A stretch of DNA of 8,121 bases from DATGWF01 sp035299585 (GCA_035299585.1 DATGWF010000015.1:1-8121), one strand, 5' to 3'. Positions 1 to 6,399 are shown, numbered from the stretch's first letter. Program-made: numbers and translations. Notes: generated by a model from the letters alone, not told the origin.

Positions 1-9
1 CGTCCCGCC
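1..9 (-). other. Left-edge remnant after DUF3180 stop, possible Shine-Dalgarno of the next gene
   Basis: On the minus strand the stop codon of the DUF3180 gene runs straight into a purine-rich string, GAGGCGGGACG, of which the first two bases belong to the stop. This looks like a Shine-Dalgarno sequence for another minus-strand gene starting just outside the window, as expected if the tightly packed operon continues. Only nine bases are visible, so this is inference. Confidence 0.35.
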
Positions 10-474
10 TCAGCCATGGCTTGGCTCCGGTTCGGTGTCGTCGGGCGGAAGCGTGCAGAATCGCTCCGCGACCAGGCCGACGGTGAGCACCAGTCCGGCC
101 GCAAGTACCGCTGCGAGGTGCTTGAGCAGGACGTCCCCATCCGGCACAACGGTGCGGGACAGGGCAAAGATGGCCCAACCGCAGGCGAGACCCAACAGGA
201 CTGCGCCGCTCGCGCTCGATGCCTTGGCCAACACGACAATCCGACTCGCGCGAATGGCGTTCACGGGCCGACGACGCTCACCCCTGAGCGCGCTGCGAAT
301 CGGCCAGGCCAGAGCGAACACCAGAATGGCGACCGCGACGAGAGTGGCCGGGAAAGTGAGTGGCGGAACAAGCATGCGCGCGCCGAACGCGGTGAGCACC
401 ACTTGGCCGAGGTAGCCGACGGTAGCGCCAGCGATGAACGCGACGACGAGGTCGCGCAGAGCAGTGCGCTTCAC
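10..474 (-). CDS. DUF3180 family membrane protein, downstream of folK
   Basis: A 154-residue integral membrane protein of unknown function. Four hydrophobic segments are visible at about residues 7-30, 39-57, 80-105 and 117-136. A basic loop (RGERRRPVNAIRASR, about 64-78) lies between the second and third. Two features identify the actinobacterial DUF3180 family: the N-A-I-R-A-S-R...LAKASS stretch at about 72-87, and an E-R-F-C-x-L-P-P end at about 137-144, followed by an acidic tail. The start is a GTG at 474 that overlaps the folK stop in a GTGA. It was chosen because a GAGGTG Shine-Dalgarno lies 5 nt upstream and because the family begins with a short basic K-R-T sequence. A longer in-frame GTG at 522 would add 16 residues inside folK and is less likely. 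The gene sits last in the visible folate operon, as in other actinobacteria, but no biochemical role is established. It could be a membrane partner, transporter-like or structural protein; the sequence does not decide. Confidence 0.88.
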   Translation of the reverse strand: MKRTALRDLVVAFIAGATVGYLGQVVLTAFGARMLVPPLTFPATLVAVAILVFALAWPIRSALRGERRRPVNAIRASRIVVLAKASSASGAVLLGLACGWAIFALSRTVVPDGDVLLKHLAAVLAAGLVLTVGLVAERFCTLPPDDTEPEPSHG

Positions 475-977
475 TCGCCCACCTCGAGCTGAATCAATGC
501 CGCGCGTTCTTCGGCTGAACACCGACCGAGCAGGTTTGCAATCGGCTCGCCCGCGAGCTGAGCGTGCTCGTCGAGGTCGCTCCAGGGCTGCAAGACGAAG
601 ACGCGCTCGTGGGCTCTCGGGTGCGGCAGGGTGAGCTCTGCACTGTCCATAACCACATCCCCGAGCGTAACGAGGTCGAGGTCGATTGTGCGCGGCATCC
701 AGTGGCCGTGCTCGCGGGGACGACCGAGCTCAACCTCTATCGCCTGCAACAGATGCAAGAGTTCGAGCGGCTGAGCGTCGGTTTCAACAATGGCCACCGC
801 GTTGACGTAGCGCTCCGAATCCGCCACTCCTTCGGGGGTGTGCGCGAGGCTCGAGTACATCGGCGAAACTCCCACCACCCAAGTACCGGGGCTGGCATCA
901 AGGGCTCGACGCGCCGCGTCGATCAGACCCACGGACTCGCCGAGGTTACTGCCGAGGGCCACGACCGCTCGAGTCAT
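471..977 (-). CDS. folK: FolK, 6-hydroxymethyl-7,8-dihydropterin pyrophosphokinase (HPPK)
   Basis: A cytoplasmic enzyme of 168 residues, normal for the family. It transfers pyrophosphate from ATP to 6-hydroxymethyl-7,8-dihydropterin, giving AMP and the diphosphate that FolP uses. The N-terminal ALGSNLG motif is at residues 7-13. The HPPK signature is at about 93-103 (W-M-P-R-T-I-D-L-D-L-V), with D99 and D101 at the positions of the two magnesium-binding aspartates and R96 as the conserved arginine. The motif LPHPRAHERVFVL follows at 117-129. The usual Gly before the Pro of the signature is Met here, a mild variation. The ATG at 977 overlaps the folB stop as ATGA, so translation is coupled. 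No strong Shine-Dalgarno is visible; a weak GGCGGG lies upstream. A longer in-frame start at 1079 would bury 34 atypical residues in folB and was rejected. Confidence 0.96.
   Translation of the reverse strand: MTRAVVALGSNLGESVGLIDAARRALDASPGTWVVGVSPMYSSLAHTPEGVADSERYVNAVAIVETDAQPLELLHLLQAIEVELGRPREHGHWMPRTIDLDLVTLGDVVMDSAELTLPHPRAHERVFVLQPWSDLDEHAQLAGEPIANLLGRCSAEERAALIQLEVGE
480..485 (-). promoter_or_regulatory. Ribosome binding site for the DUF3180 gene
   Basis: GAGGTG on the minus strand, inside the last codons of folK, ends 5 nt before the GTG at 474. It supports the short start for the DUF3180 gene and coupled translation with folK. Confidence 0.7.
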
Positions 978-1336
978 GGTCGCACCCGCCGAATGTGCAC
1001 CGCGACATCGGCAAACGGGACCGAAATGGGCGCCTCCGGCTTGTGCACCGTCACCTCGACCGCGGTGACCGCTCGCCACTCGAGCGCGACACTCGCGACC
1101 CGTTCCGCAACGGTTTCGATGAGATCGACCGGATCGCGTTCGACGGCGGCGACGACACGTTCGGCGAGCTCGCCGTAGTGGACGGTGTCGGCAAGCGCGT
1201 CATTCGTTCCGGAGGGACGCAAGTCGAGTTCGACGACCACATCGATGACGAATCGTTGACCGCGTTCACGCTCAAAATCGAACACACCGTGATGCGCGAA
1301 CACCTCGAGCCCGGTGAGCACAATGCGATCGCTCAT
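974..1336 (-). CDS. folB: FolB, dihydroneopterin aldolase
   Basis: A cytoplasmic enzyme of 120 residues, the usual length for the T-fold family. It cleaves 7,8-dihydroneopterin to 6-hydroxymethyl-7,8-dihydropterin and glycolaldehyde, supplying FolK. Recognisable elements are the opening L-x-G-L-E-V-F-A-H-H-G-V (residues 7-18), E22 as the first pterin-contacting glutamate, V-H-Y at 52-54, L-I-E-T at 72-75 with E74 as the pterin-anchoring glutamate, and V-H-K-P at 97-100 with K99 as the expected catalytic lysine. All key residues are therefore present. The ATG at 1336 overlaps the folP stop in an ATGA. The reading frame stays open upstream to 1435, but that extension is Cys/Arg-rich shadow sequence inside folP and unlike the family. 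The position between folP and folK is the standard actinobacterial order. Confidence 0.96.
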   Translation of the reverse strand: MSDRIVLTGLEVFAHHGVFDFERERGQRFVIDVVVELDLRPSGTNDALADTVHYGELAERVVAAVERDPVDLIETVAERVASVALEWRAVTAVEVTVHKPEAPISVPFADVAVHIRRVRP

Positions 1337-2151
1337 GAGTGCCGGCCTCCGCTGAGTCGACGCGCCATCTCGAGCGCAACCCGCGTACCGGCAACATCGT
1401 GAACGCGCACACCCCACACCCCACTTGCGGCACACATCGCGCTCGCAATCGCGGTCGGGAGGTCACGGTCGGCGACACTCGCGGACTCGGGAAGCACATC
1501 GGCCAAGAACCGCTTGCGGGAAACACCCACGAGCATGGGCTGGCCAAGGGCACGGAGTTCCTCGAGACGAGCAAGCAAGTCCCAGTTGTGGGCGGCATCT
1601 TTGGCGAATCCGAAGCCGGGGTCGAGCACGATGCGCTCACGTCTGATCCCGGCCGAAACGAGCGCGTCAAGACGCCCGGCGAGTTCCTCGCGCACCTGGG
1701 CGGCGACGTCGGTGTAGCGGGCGAGTGCGTCCATCTCGGTGGAGTGCCCACGCCAGTGCATCGCGATATACCGCACCTCGGAGTCGGCGACAACGCCGAG
1801 CATGTCGGGGTCCGCCAGGCCCCCCGAGACGTCGTTGATGGTCCGAGCCCCCGCAGCGATTGCCGCCCTCGCGGTGCTGGCTCGCATCGTGTCGACGCTG
1901 ACCTCGACGCCGAGCGCGCTGAGTGCCTCGACGACCGGAATCACTCGGGCCTGTTCGTCTGCTGCCGCGACACGCTCCGCTCCCGGCCGAGTGGATTCGC
2001 CACCGACATCGATGACGTCCGCGCCGAGTCGGACGAGTTCACGAGCCCGGGCAATCGCCGCCCCTGCGTCGAGCCAGCGGCCACCATCGCTGAAGGAATC
2101 GGGGGTGACATTGAGGATGCCGAACACCAGCGGCGACGCTGACTCAGACAC
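1333..2151 (-). CDS. folP: FolP, dihydropteroate synthase
   Basis: A cytoplasmic TIM-barrel enzyme of 272 residues that joins 6-hydroxymethyl-dihydropterin diphosphate to p-aminobenzoate, giving dihydropteroate and pyrophosphate; it is the target of sulfonamides. Motifs in order: GILNVTPDSFSDGG (11-24), DVGGESTRPG (48-57), VDT (86-88), INDVSGG (105-111), MHWRG (131-135), DPGFGFAK (177-184), GVSRKRFL (209-216) and RVHDV (249-253). The pterin and sulfa-contact loops look intact, with F20 and the T-R-P-G loop unaltered and no inserted residues, so nothing suggests sulfonamide resistance. The start is a GTG at 2151 that overlaps the end of folE by 8 nt and has GGAG 6 nt upstream. The frame continues upstream inside folE, but that stretch is not family-like. 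The MHWRG form is common in actinobacteria. Confidence 0.97.
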   Translation of the reverse strand: MSESASPLVFGILNVTPDSFSDGGRWLDAGAAIARARELVRLGADVIDVGGESTRPGAERVAAADEQARVIPVVEALSALGVEVSVDTMRASTARAAIAAGARTINDVSGGLADPDMLGVVADSEVRYIAMHWRGHSTEMDALARYTDVAAQVREELAGRLDALVSAGIRRERIVLDPGFGFAKDAAHNWDLLARLEELRALGQPMLVGVSRKRFLADVLPESASVADRDLPTAIASAMCAASGVWGVRVHDVAGTRVALEMARRLSGGRHS

Positions 2152-2719
2152 GACTCGCTCCGATGAGGCCCATGATTTCGGCGCGCGCGAGCGGGTCCGC
2201 GAGGACACCTCGGCTGACCACTGTGACGGTTGAGCTTTCCGATTGGCGACTCCCCCGTGCGGCGACGCAACGGTGCACGGCGTCAAGCACGACGAGCACA
2301 CCCCGGGGCGCAAGTCCCTCTTCGAGCGCATCGGCGATGTTCTCGGCGAGTCGCTCTTGGAGCTGGAGTCGCGCCGAGAGTGTGGCGATGAGATCGGGGA
2401 TGCGGCTCAGCCCAATGAGTCGCTGATGCGGAAGATACGCCACATGCGCGACCCCGACGAACGGCAGGAGGTGGTGCTCGCAGACGCTGCGGAAGCCGAT
2501 GTCGCGCAAGATGACGGCCTCGCTCGTTCCGGCCTCTTCGACCGGGAGCGTGGCTCTCAGGTGGTCAAGTGGGTCGACATCGATACCGGCGAAAAACTCG
2601 GCATAGGAGTCGGCAACCCGAGCCGGTGTGCGCTCGAGTCCAGGCCGGTCCGGAGACTCCCCGATTGCCTCGAGGAGCTCGCGGACCGCGTGCTCAATCC
2701 TGCTTCGGTCGACGGACAC
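2144..2719 (-). CDS. folE: FolE, GTP cyclohydrolase I (type IA)
   Basis: The first committed enzyme of folate synthesis, 191 residues. It converts GTP to 7,8-dihydroneopterin triphosphate and formate, normally as a toroidal decamer with zinc. The early G-E-x-P-D-R-x-G-L-x-x-T-P-x-R-V motif is at 20-35. C-E-H-H is at 80-83, with C80 and H83 as zinc ligands and H82 catalytic; H149-R-C151 supplies the third zinc ligand, C151. Then come Q-L-Q-E-R-L at 119-124 and ARGxRQ at 154-159. Where most homologues read G-L-S-K-x-x-R, this protein has G-L-S-R-I-P-D (103-109), so a normally conserved arginine is Asp109. The GTG at 2719 was chosen because the S-V-D-R-S-R-I-E N-terminus fits related proteins. 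It lies 26 nt inside ftsH and lacks a clear Shine-Dalgarno, so coupling to ftsH translation is likely. A GTG at 2785 would add 22 unconvincing residues. Confidence 0.95.
   Translation of the reverse strand: MSVDRSRIEHAVRELLEAIGESPDRPGLERTPARVADSYAEFFAGIDVDPLDHLRATLPVEEAGTSEAVILRDIGFRSVCEHHLLPFVGVAHVAYLPHQRLIGLSRIPDLIATLSARLQLQERLAENIADALEEGLAPRGVLVVLDAVHRCVAARGSRQSESSTVTVVSRGVLADPLARAEIMGLIGASRV
2158..2161 (-). promoter_or_regulatory. Ribosome binding site for folP
   Basis: GGAG on the minus strand, 6 nt before the GTG at 2151, lies inside the last folE codons. It decides in favour of this GTG start and gives an 8-nt overlap with folE. Confidence 0.65.
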
Positions 2720-4757
2720 GGGGTGACTTCGGCTTCGCTTCAGCGTCGGCGTCCACCGCGGGTGCGGTGCGTGGCTTAGTGGCACGCTTGGGCTTCGCCG
2801 GCGGAGTATCCGAACCCACCACGTTTTCCACGACGTCCGGATTGATCGGAGCGCTCGCCTTCGGCACGTCGATGGGCGGACGATCCGAAACCGGCCGGTC
2901 CGAACTTGACAGCCACAGTGGACGCTCAGGGAGCTTCTTCACGTCGGCGAAGATTTCGGCGATCTGGTTGTGGTCGAGCGTCTCCTTCTCGAGGAGTTCC
3001 CGAGCGAGCCGGTCGAGGATGTCTCGGTTCTCGTTGAGCACCTGCCACGCCTCGGTGTGGGCGTTCTCGATGAGGCGCCGGACCTCGGCATCGACGCGTT
3101 CGGCGACACCCTCCGAGTAGTCGCGTTGGTGACCCATGTCGCGCCCGAGGAAGACCTCTCCCTGCGGTTGCCCGAGCTTGACCGCGCCGAGCCGCTCGCT
3201 CATGCCGTACTCGGTCACCATCTTTCGGGCGATGTTGGTTGCCTTTTCGATGTCGTTCGACGCGCCCGTTGACGGGTCATGGAACACGATTTCTTCAGCG
3301 ACGCGACCGCCCATGGCGTAGGTCATTTGGTCGAGAAGCTCGTTCCGAGTGATGGAGTACTTGTCTTCGAGCGGCATGACCATCGTGTACCCGAGCGCGC
3401 GACCACGCGGGAGGATAGTGATTTTCGTCACCGGGTCGGTGTAGTTCATGGCGGCGGCGGCAAGAGCGTGCCCACCCTCGTGGTAGGCCGTGACGAGCTT
3501 TTCGCGATCCTTCATCATGCGCGTGCGGCGCTGCGGCCCGGCCATGACGCGGTCGATGGCCTCGTCGAGGGCGCGGTTGTCGATGAGCTGTGCATCCGAG
3601 CGTGCCGTCAGAAGTGCGGCCTCGTTGAGCACGTTGGCCAGATCTGCACCGGTGAAGCCAGGGGTCTTGCGCGCGACAACCTCAAGGTCGACGCTGTCGG
3701 CAAGCGGCTTGCCCTTGCCGTGCACCTCGAGAATGCGCAGCCGGCCCTTGAGGTCCGGCGCGTCCACGCCAATTTGACGGTCGAATCGACCCGGGCGCAG
3801 CAGCGCCGGATCGAGGATGTCGGGGCGGTTGGTGGCCGCAATCATGATGACGTTCGTTTTCGGGTCGAAACCGTCCATTTCGACGAGCATCTGGTTGAGC
3901 GTCTGCTCGCGCTCATCGTGGCCGCCGCCGAGACCCGCACCACGGTGTCGACCGACCGCATCGATTTCATCGACGAAGATGATTGCCGGAGCGTTCTGCT
4001 TGGCCTGCTCGAACAGGTCGCGCACTCGACTGGCACCCACACCGACGAACATCTCGACGAAGTCGGAGCCGGAGATCGAATAGAACGGCACGCCCGCCTC
4101 GCCGGCAACGGCGCGAGCCAGCAGGGTCTTTCCAGTACCGGGCGGGCCATACAACAGCACACCCTTGGGGATGCGGGCGCCGACGGCCTGGAACTTGGCC
4201 GGCTCCTTCAGGAATTCCTTGATCTCGTTGAGTTCTTCAATCGCCTCGTCAGCGCCAGCGACATCGTCGAAGGTGACCTTCGGGCTCTCTTTGCTGACGA
4301 GCTTGGCGCGGGATTTGCCGAACTGCATGACGCGCGAACCGCCGCCCTGCATGCCGGCGAGCATGATCCAGAAGAACACGCCGATGAGCAGCGCGGGCAG
4401 CACGATACCGAGGAGGTTCATGAACCAATTGCCCTGCGGCACCTCATCGGTGAAGCCCTTTTCCAGCGTGGCGTCGTTGACCGACTGCACGATTTCCGGG
4501 CCGCGCGGGGTGACCCAGTAGAACTGAACTTGCTTTCCGTACTTGGCGTCGGCCTCGGTGAGGACGAGGTCGACCCGCTGGTCACCATCGATGACCTTGG
4601 CCGATTCCACCTTGCCGTCGGCGAGCATTTGCAAACCGACGTTTGTGGGCACTTCCTTGAATCCGGAAGCGGTGAGCAGGCTCACGCCAATCCACACGGC
4701 GGCGCCGGCGAGGATGAGCCAGACAATCGGCCCGCGGAAAAACTTTTTCATGTCCAT
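2694..4757 (-). CDS. ftsH: FtsH, ATP-dependent membrane zinc metalloprotease
   Basis: A 687-residue membrane-anchored AAA+ protease that unfolds and degrades membrane and soluble substrates. The order is: short cytoplasmic N-terminus, transmembrane helix 1 (about 10-30), extracytoplasmic FtsH-ext domain (about 33-108), transmembrane helix 2 (about 112-135), AAA+ domain, then M41 peptidase domain. Visible motifs are Walker A GPPGTGKT (204-211), pore loop M-F-V-G-V-G (236-241), Walker B IIFVDEID (259-266), the second region of homology with R321 and R324 (about 309-327), zinc site HEGGH (426-430), and D502 as the expected third zinc ligand. Residues 611-687 form a low-complexity Pro/Lys/Arg/Ala-rich tail, probably disordered and cytoplasmic. 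Two in-frame ATGs (4757 and 4751) are possible and neither has a strong Shine-Dalgarno. The gene follows hpt after 73 nt and overlaps folE by 26 nt. Its own promoter may lie in that gap. Confidence 0.98.
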   Translation of the reverse strand: MDMKKFFRGPIVWLILAGAAVWIGVSLLTASGFKEVPTNVGLQMLADGKVESAKVIDGDQRVDLVLTEADAKYGKQVQFYWVTPRGPEIVQSVNDATLEKGFTDEVPQGNWFMNLLGIVLPALLIGVFFWIMLAGMQGGGSRVMQFGKSRAKLVSKESPKVTFDDVAGADEAIEELNEIKEFLKEPAKFQAVGARIPKGVLLYGPPGTGKTLLARAVAGEAGVPFYSISGSDFVEMFVGVGASRVRDLFEQAKQNAPAIIFVDEIDAVGRHRGAGLGGGHDEREQTLNQMLVEMDGFDPKTNVIMIAATNRPDILDPALLRPGRFDRQIGVDAPDLKGRLRILEVHGKGKPLADSVDLEVVARKTPGFTGADLANVLNEAALLTARSDAQLIDNRALDEAIDRVMAGPQRRTRMMKDREKLVTAYHEGGHALAAAAMNYTDPVTKITILPRGRALGYTMVMPLEDKYSITRNELLDQMTYAMGGRVAEEIVFHDPSTGASNDIEKATNIARKMVTEYGMSERLGAVKLGQPQGEVFLGRDMGHQRDYSEGVAERVDAEVRRLIENAHTEAWQVLNENRDILDRLARELLEKETLDHNQIAEIFADVKKLPERPLWLSSSDRPVSDRPPIDVPKASAPINPDVVENVVGSDTPPAKPKRATKPRTAPAVDADAEAKPKSPRVRRPKQD

Positions 4758-4793
4758 GGTGCGCCCAGGCTATCGGGTTCTCACGGGAAACGG

Positions 4794-4822
4794 ATGGTTG
4801 TTCGCTGAGCGCTCAGCGTCAA
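4794..4822 (-). promoter_or_regulatory. Candidate ftsH promoter with a palindrome in its spacer
   Basis: On the minus strand TTGACG (4817-4822) matches five of six bases of the -35 consensus TTGACA. Seventeen bases further on is AACCAT (4794-4799), a weak -10 match (three of six). A transcript from here would have a leader of roughly 30 nt before ftsH. The 16-bp palindrome fills nearly the whole spacer, a typical operator position. This is the only sizeable gap in the eight-gene block. The -35 is good and the -10 poor, so the promoter is tentative. Confidence 0.4.
4803..4818. repeat. Perfect 16-bp palindrome in the hpt-ftsH gap
   Basis: CGCTGAGC followed directly by its reverse complement GCTCAGCG, with no mismatch and no spacer. 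A further TTG and CAA flank it on either side with one base of asymmetry. As RNA it could form a six-pair stem with a GCGC loop, but no T-run follows on either strand, so it does not look like an intrinsic terminator. A dyad DNA-binding site for a dimeric regulator is the simpler reading. No known regulator was recognised for this sequence. Confidence 0.7.
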
Positions 4823-4830
4823 TCCGCAGC

Positions 4831-5382
4831 CTAGGAATAAACGTGAGGTGCCAGCACGGCAACATCACGCAGATTGCGGTAGCGCTCGGCGTAGTCGAGT
4901 CCGTATCCGACCACAAACTTGTTCGGAATATCAAAACCGAGGTAGGCGAGTTCCACATCGACCTTGACCGCTTCCGGCTTGCGCAACAGGGCGAGGATTT
5001 CGACGCTCGCAGCGCCGCGGGCGAGGAGGTTGTCGCGCAACCAGCTGAGGGTCAGCCCGCTGTCGAGAATGTCTTCGACGATGAGCACGTTGCGACCGTG
5101 GACGTCGACGTCGAGGTCCTTGCGGATCTGCACCACACCGCTCGACTTCGTTCCGGCGCCGTAGCTCGACACCGCCATCCAGTCGGTCTCGATGTGCATA
5201 TTGAGGGCCCGGCAGAAGTCTGCCATCACCATGACCGCACCCTTCAGCACGCCGACGAGGAGTGGGCTTCGACCCTCGTAGTCCCTCTCGACCGAGCGCG
5301 CGAGGTGCTCGAGACGCTCGAGGATTTGCTCCTCGGTGACGAGGATTTCATCGAGGTCGGCTGCAATCTCTGAGGCGCGCAT
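4831..5382 (-). CDS. hpt: Hpt, hypoxanthine-guanine phosphoribosyltransferase
   Basis: A cytoplasmic purine-salvage enzyme of 183 residues, a normal length. It joins hypoxanthine or guanine to PRPP, giving IMP or GMP plus pyrophosphate. Visible elements are V-L-K-G-A at 45-49 (the loop with the non-proline cis peptide), the mobile flap S-S-Y-G-A-G-T-K-S-S-G at 72-82, the PRPP motif L-I-V-E-D-I-L-D-S-G-L-T-L at 100-112 with E103 and D104, and the base-binding lysine region L-L-R-K-P further on, ending V-G-Y-G-L-D-Y-A-E-R-Y-R-N-L. The ATG at 5382 follows the tilS stop by 9 nt, with GAGGG unusually close, 1 nt before the start. hpt is in the same frame as tilS, divided only by TAG and three codons. 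Its GMP product feeds the GTP pool used by FolE. Confidence 0.96.
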   Translation of the reverse strand: MRASEIAADLDEILVTEEQILERLEHLARSVERDYEGRSPLLVGVLKGAVMVMADFCRALNMHIETDWMAVSSYGAGTKSSGVVQIRKDLDVDVHGRNVLIVEDILDSGLTLSWLRDNLLARGAASVEILALLRKPEAVKVDVELAYLGFDIPNKFVVGYGLDYAERYRNLRDVAVLAPHVYS

Positions 5383-5391
5383 GCCCTCAGC

Positions 5392-6399
5392 CTAGTCGGC
5401 GCCGACCGCCTGAAAGACGATTCGACCGGCGACGCGACGCACGACGCACCCTGGCATCGGCAACGGGCCTTGACCGTGCCAGTCCGTCACGAGCCGGGCG
5501 ATCTCGACGGTCTGGGTGCGCGAGAGGGAGACCCCAAACTCGCTCCGCACAACGTGGCGAATGATGCGCTGCCTAAGGGCCGCCGGATTCGCGGCGAGAG
5601 CGGCCACGGTCACGGCGATGCCGGCCTCGGCGGGCTCGACGATTTCCTCGATGATTTCGTCAATCTGTTGAGCGAAGGCGTCCGCGTCTTCGCGCAACTG
5701 CTCAGCCGTTCGGGCGAGGGCCTCCGCAACGCCCGGTCCAAGCTCGGCTTCAAGCATGGGAAGGACCCGGTCGCGCACGCGCGCCCGCAAGAACCGCGGA
5801 TCGGAATTGTGTGGGTCCTCCCACCACTCAAGCTGCTCGTCGAGACAGGCCTGGCGCAATGTGGCGCGCGCGAGTCCGAGCAGCGGCCGGACGAAACCGT
5901 CGGAGGAGGTGGCCATCCCGGCGAGAGATCCGGTGCCACTTCCGCGGGCGAGGCCGAGGAGGACGGTTTCGGCCTGGTCGTCGCGGCTATGGGCCAGAAG
6001 CACGAGTGTGGCGCCGTGGCGTGAGCGAGCCTCACGCAAGGCCGAGTAGCGGGCCTCACGGGCATCCGCCTCCAAGCCGGCCTTGGTGATGTCGACCCGG
6101 ACTGAAAGCACCTCGACCGGGTCGAGCCCGAGCGTCCGCGCCTGCTCGGCCGCTCGACGGGCGACATCAGCCGAGCCCGATTGGAGGGCATGGTCGACGA
6201 TGAACGCTCCGGCGCGCAGGCCAGCCCGTGGCGCTTCAAACGCGAGCGCTGCCGCCAAGGCCAGCGAGTCGGCGCCGCCCGACAAGGCCACGGACACGAG
6301 AGCGCCCGGTTCGAGGCCGGCGATGACCCCGCGGACCGCGCGTCGTACATCGGCGCGCGCGGGCGTCAGCCTCGGTCGACGCGTCGAGTCGGTGTCCAT
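5392..6399 (-). CDS. tilS: TilS, tRNA(Ile)-lysidine synthetase
   Basis: An essential tRNA-modification enzyme of 335 residues. It uses ATP to adenylate cytidine 34 of the tRNA-Ile with a CAU anticodon and attaches lysine, releasing AMP and pyrophosphate, so that the tRNA reads AUA. The PP-loop S-G-G-A-D-S is at 40-45, V-D-H-A-L-Q-S-G-S at 68-76, A-H-S-R-D-D-Q-A-E-T at 136-145, and the W-E-D-P-H-N-S-D-P-R-F-L-R-A-R-V-R stretch at 193-209. The C-terminal half (about 215-335) is the shorter tRNA-binding part usual in actinobacteria, not the longer Escherichia coli type. The ATG at 6399 has AAGG 7 nt upstream. It is the first gene of the leftward block, divergent from ppa and in phase with hpt. 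Confidence 0.95.
   Translation of the reverse strand: MDTDSTRRPRLTPARADVRRAVRGVIAGLEPGALVSVALSGGADSLALAAALAFEAPRAGLRAGAFIVDHALQSGSADVARRAAEQARTLGLDPVEVLSVRVDITKAGLEADAREARYSALREARSRHGATLVLLAHSRDDQAETVLLGLARGSGTGSLAGMATSSDGFVRPLLGLARATLRQACLDEQLEWWEDPHNSDPRFLRARVRDRVLPMLEAELGPGVAEALARTAEQLREDADAFAQQIDEIIEEIVEPAEAGIAVTVAALAANPAALRQRIIRHVVRSEFGVSLSRTQTVEIARLVTDWHGQGPLPMPGCVVRRVAGRIVFQAVGAD

Noticed and set aside
1747..1761. MHWRG in FolP instead of MHMRG, as a possible sulfonamide-resistance change
   Set aside because: The W form is normal in actinobacterial FolP, and the loops where resistance changes occur look unaltered.
3468..3482. HEGGH in place of the HEAGH commonly seen in FtsH
   Set aside because: It still satisfies HExxH and the same form occurs in other actinobacterial FtsH proteins, so it is not an anomaly.
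3279..4808. A 509-codon open frame on the plus strand opposite ftsH
   Set aside because: It is antisense to an unambiguous ftsH, its product shows no family features, and long antisense frames are routine in GC-rich coding DNA. The other long opposite-strand frames over the folate genes, tilS and ppa were rejected for the same reason.
4803..4818. The hpt-ftsH palindrome as an intrinsic terminator
   Set aside because: The stem would be only six pairs and no T-run follows on either strand, so a protein-binding dyad is the better reading.
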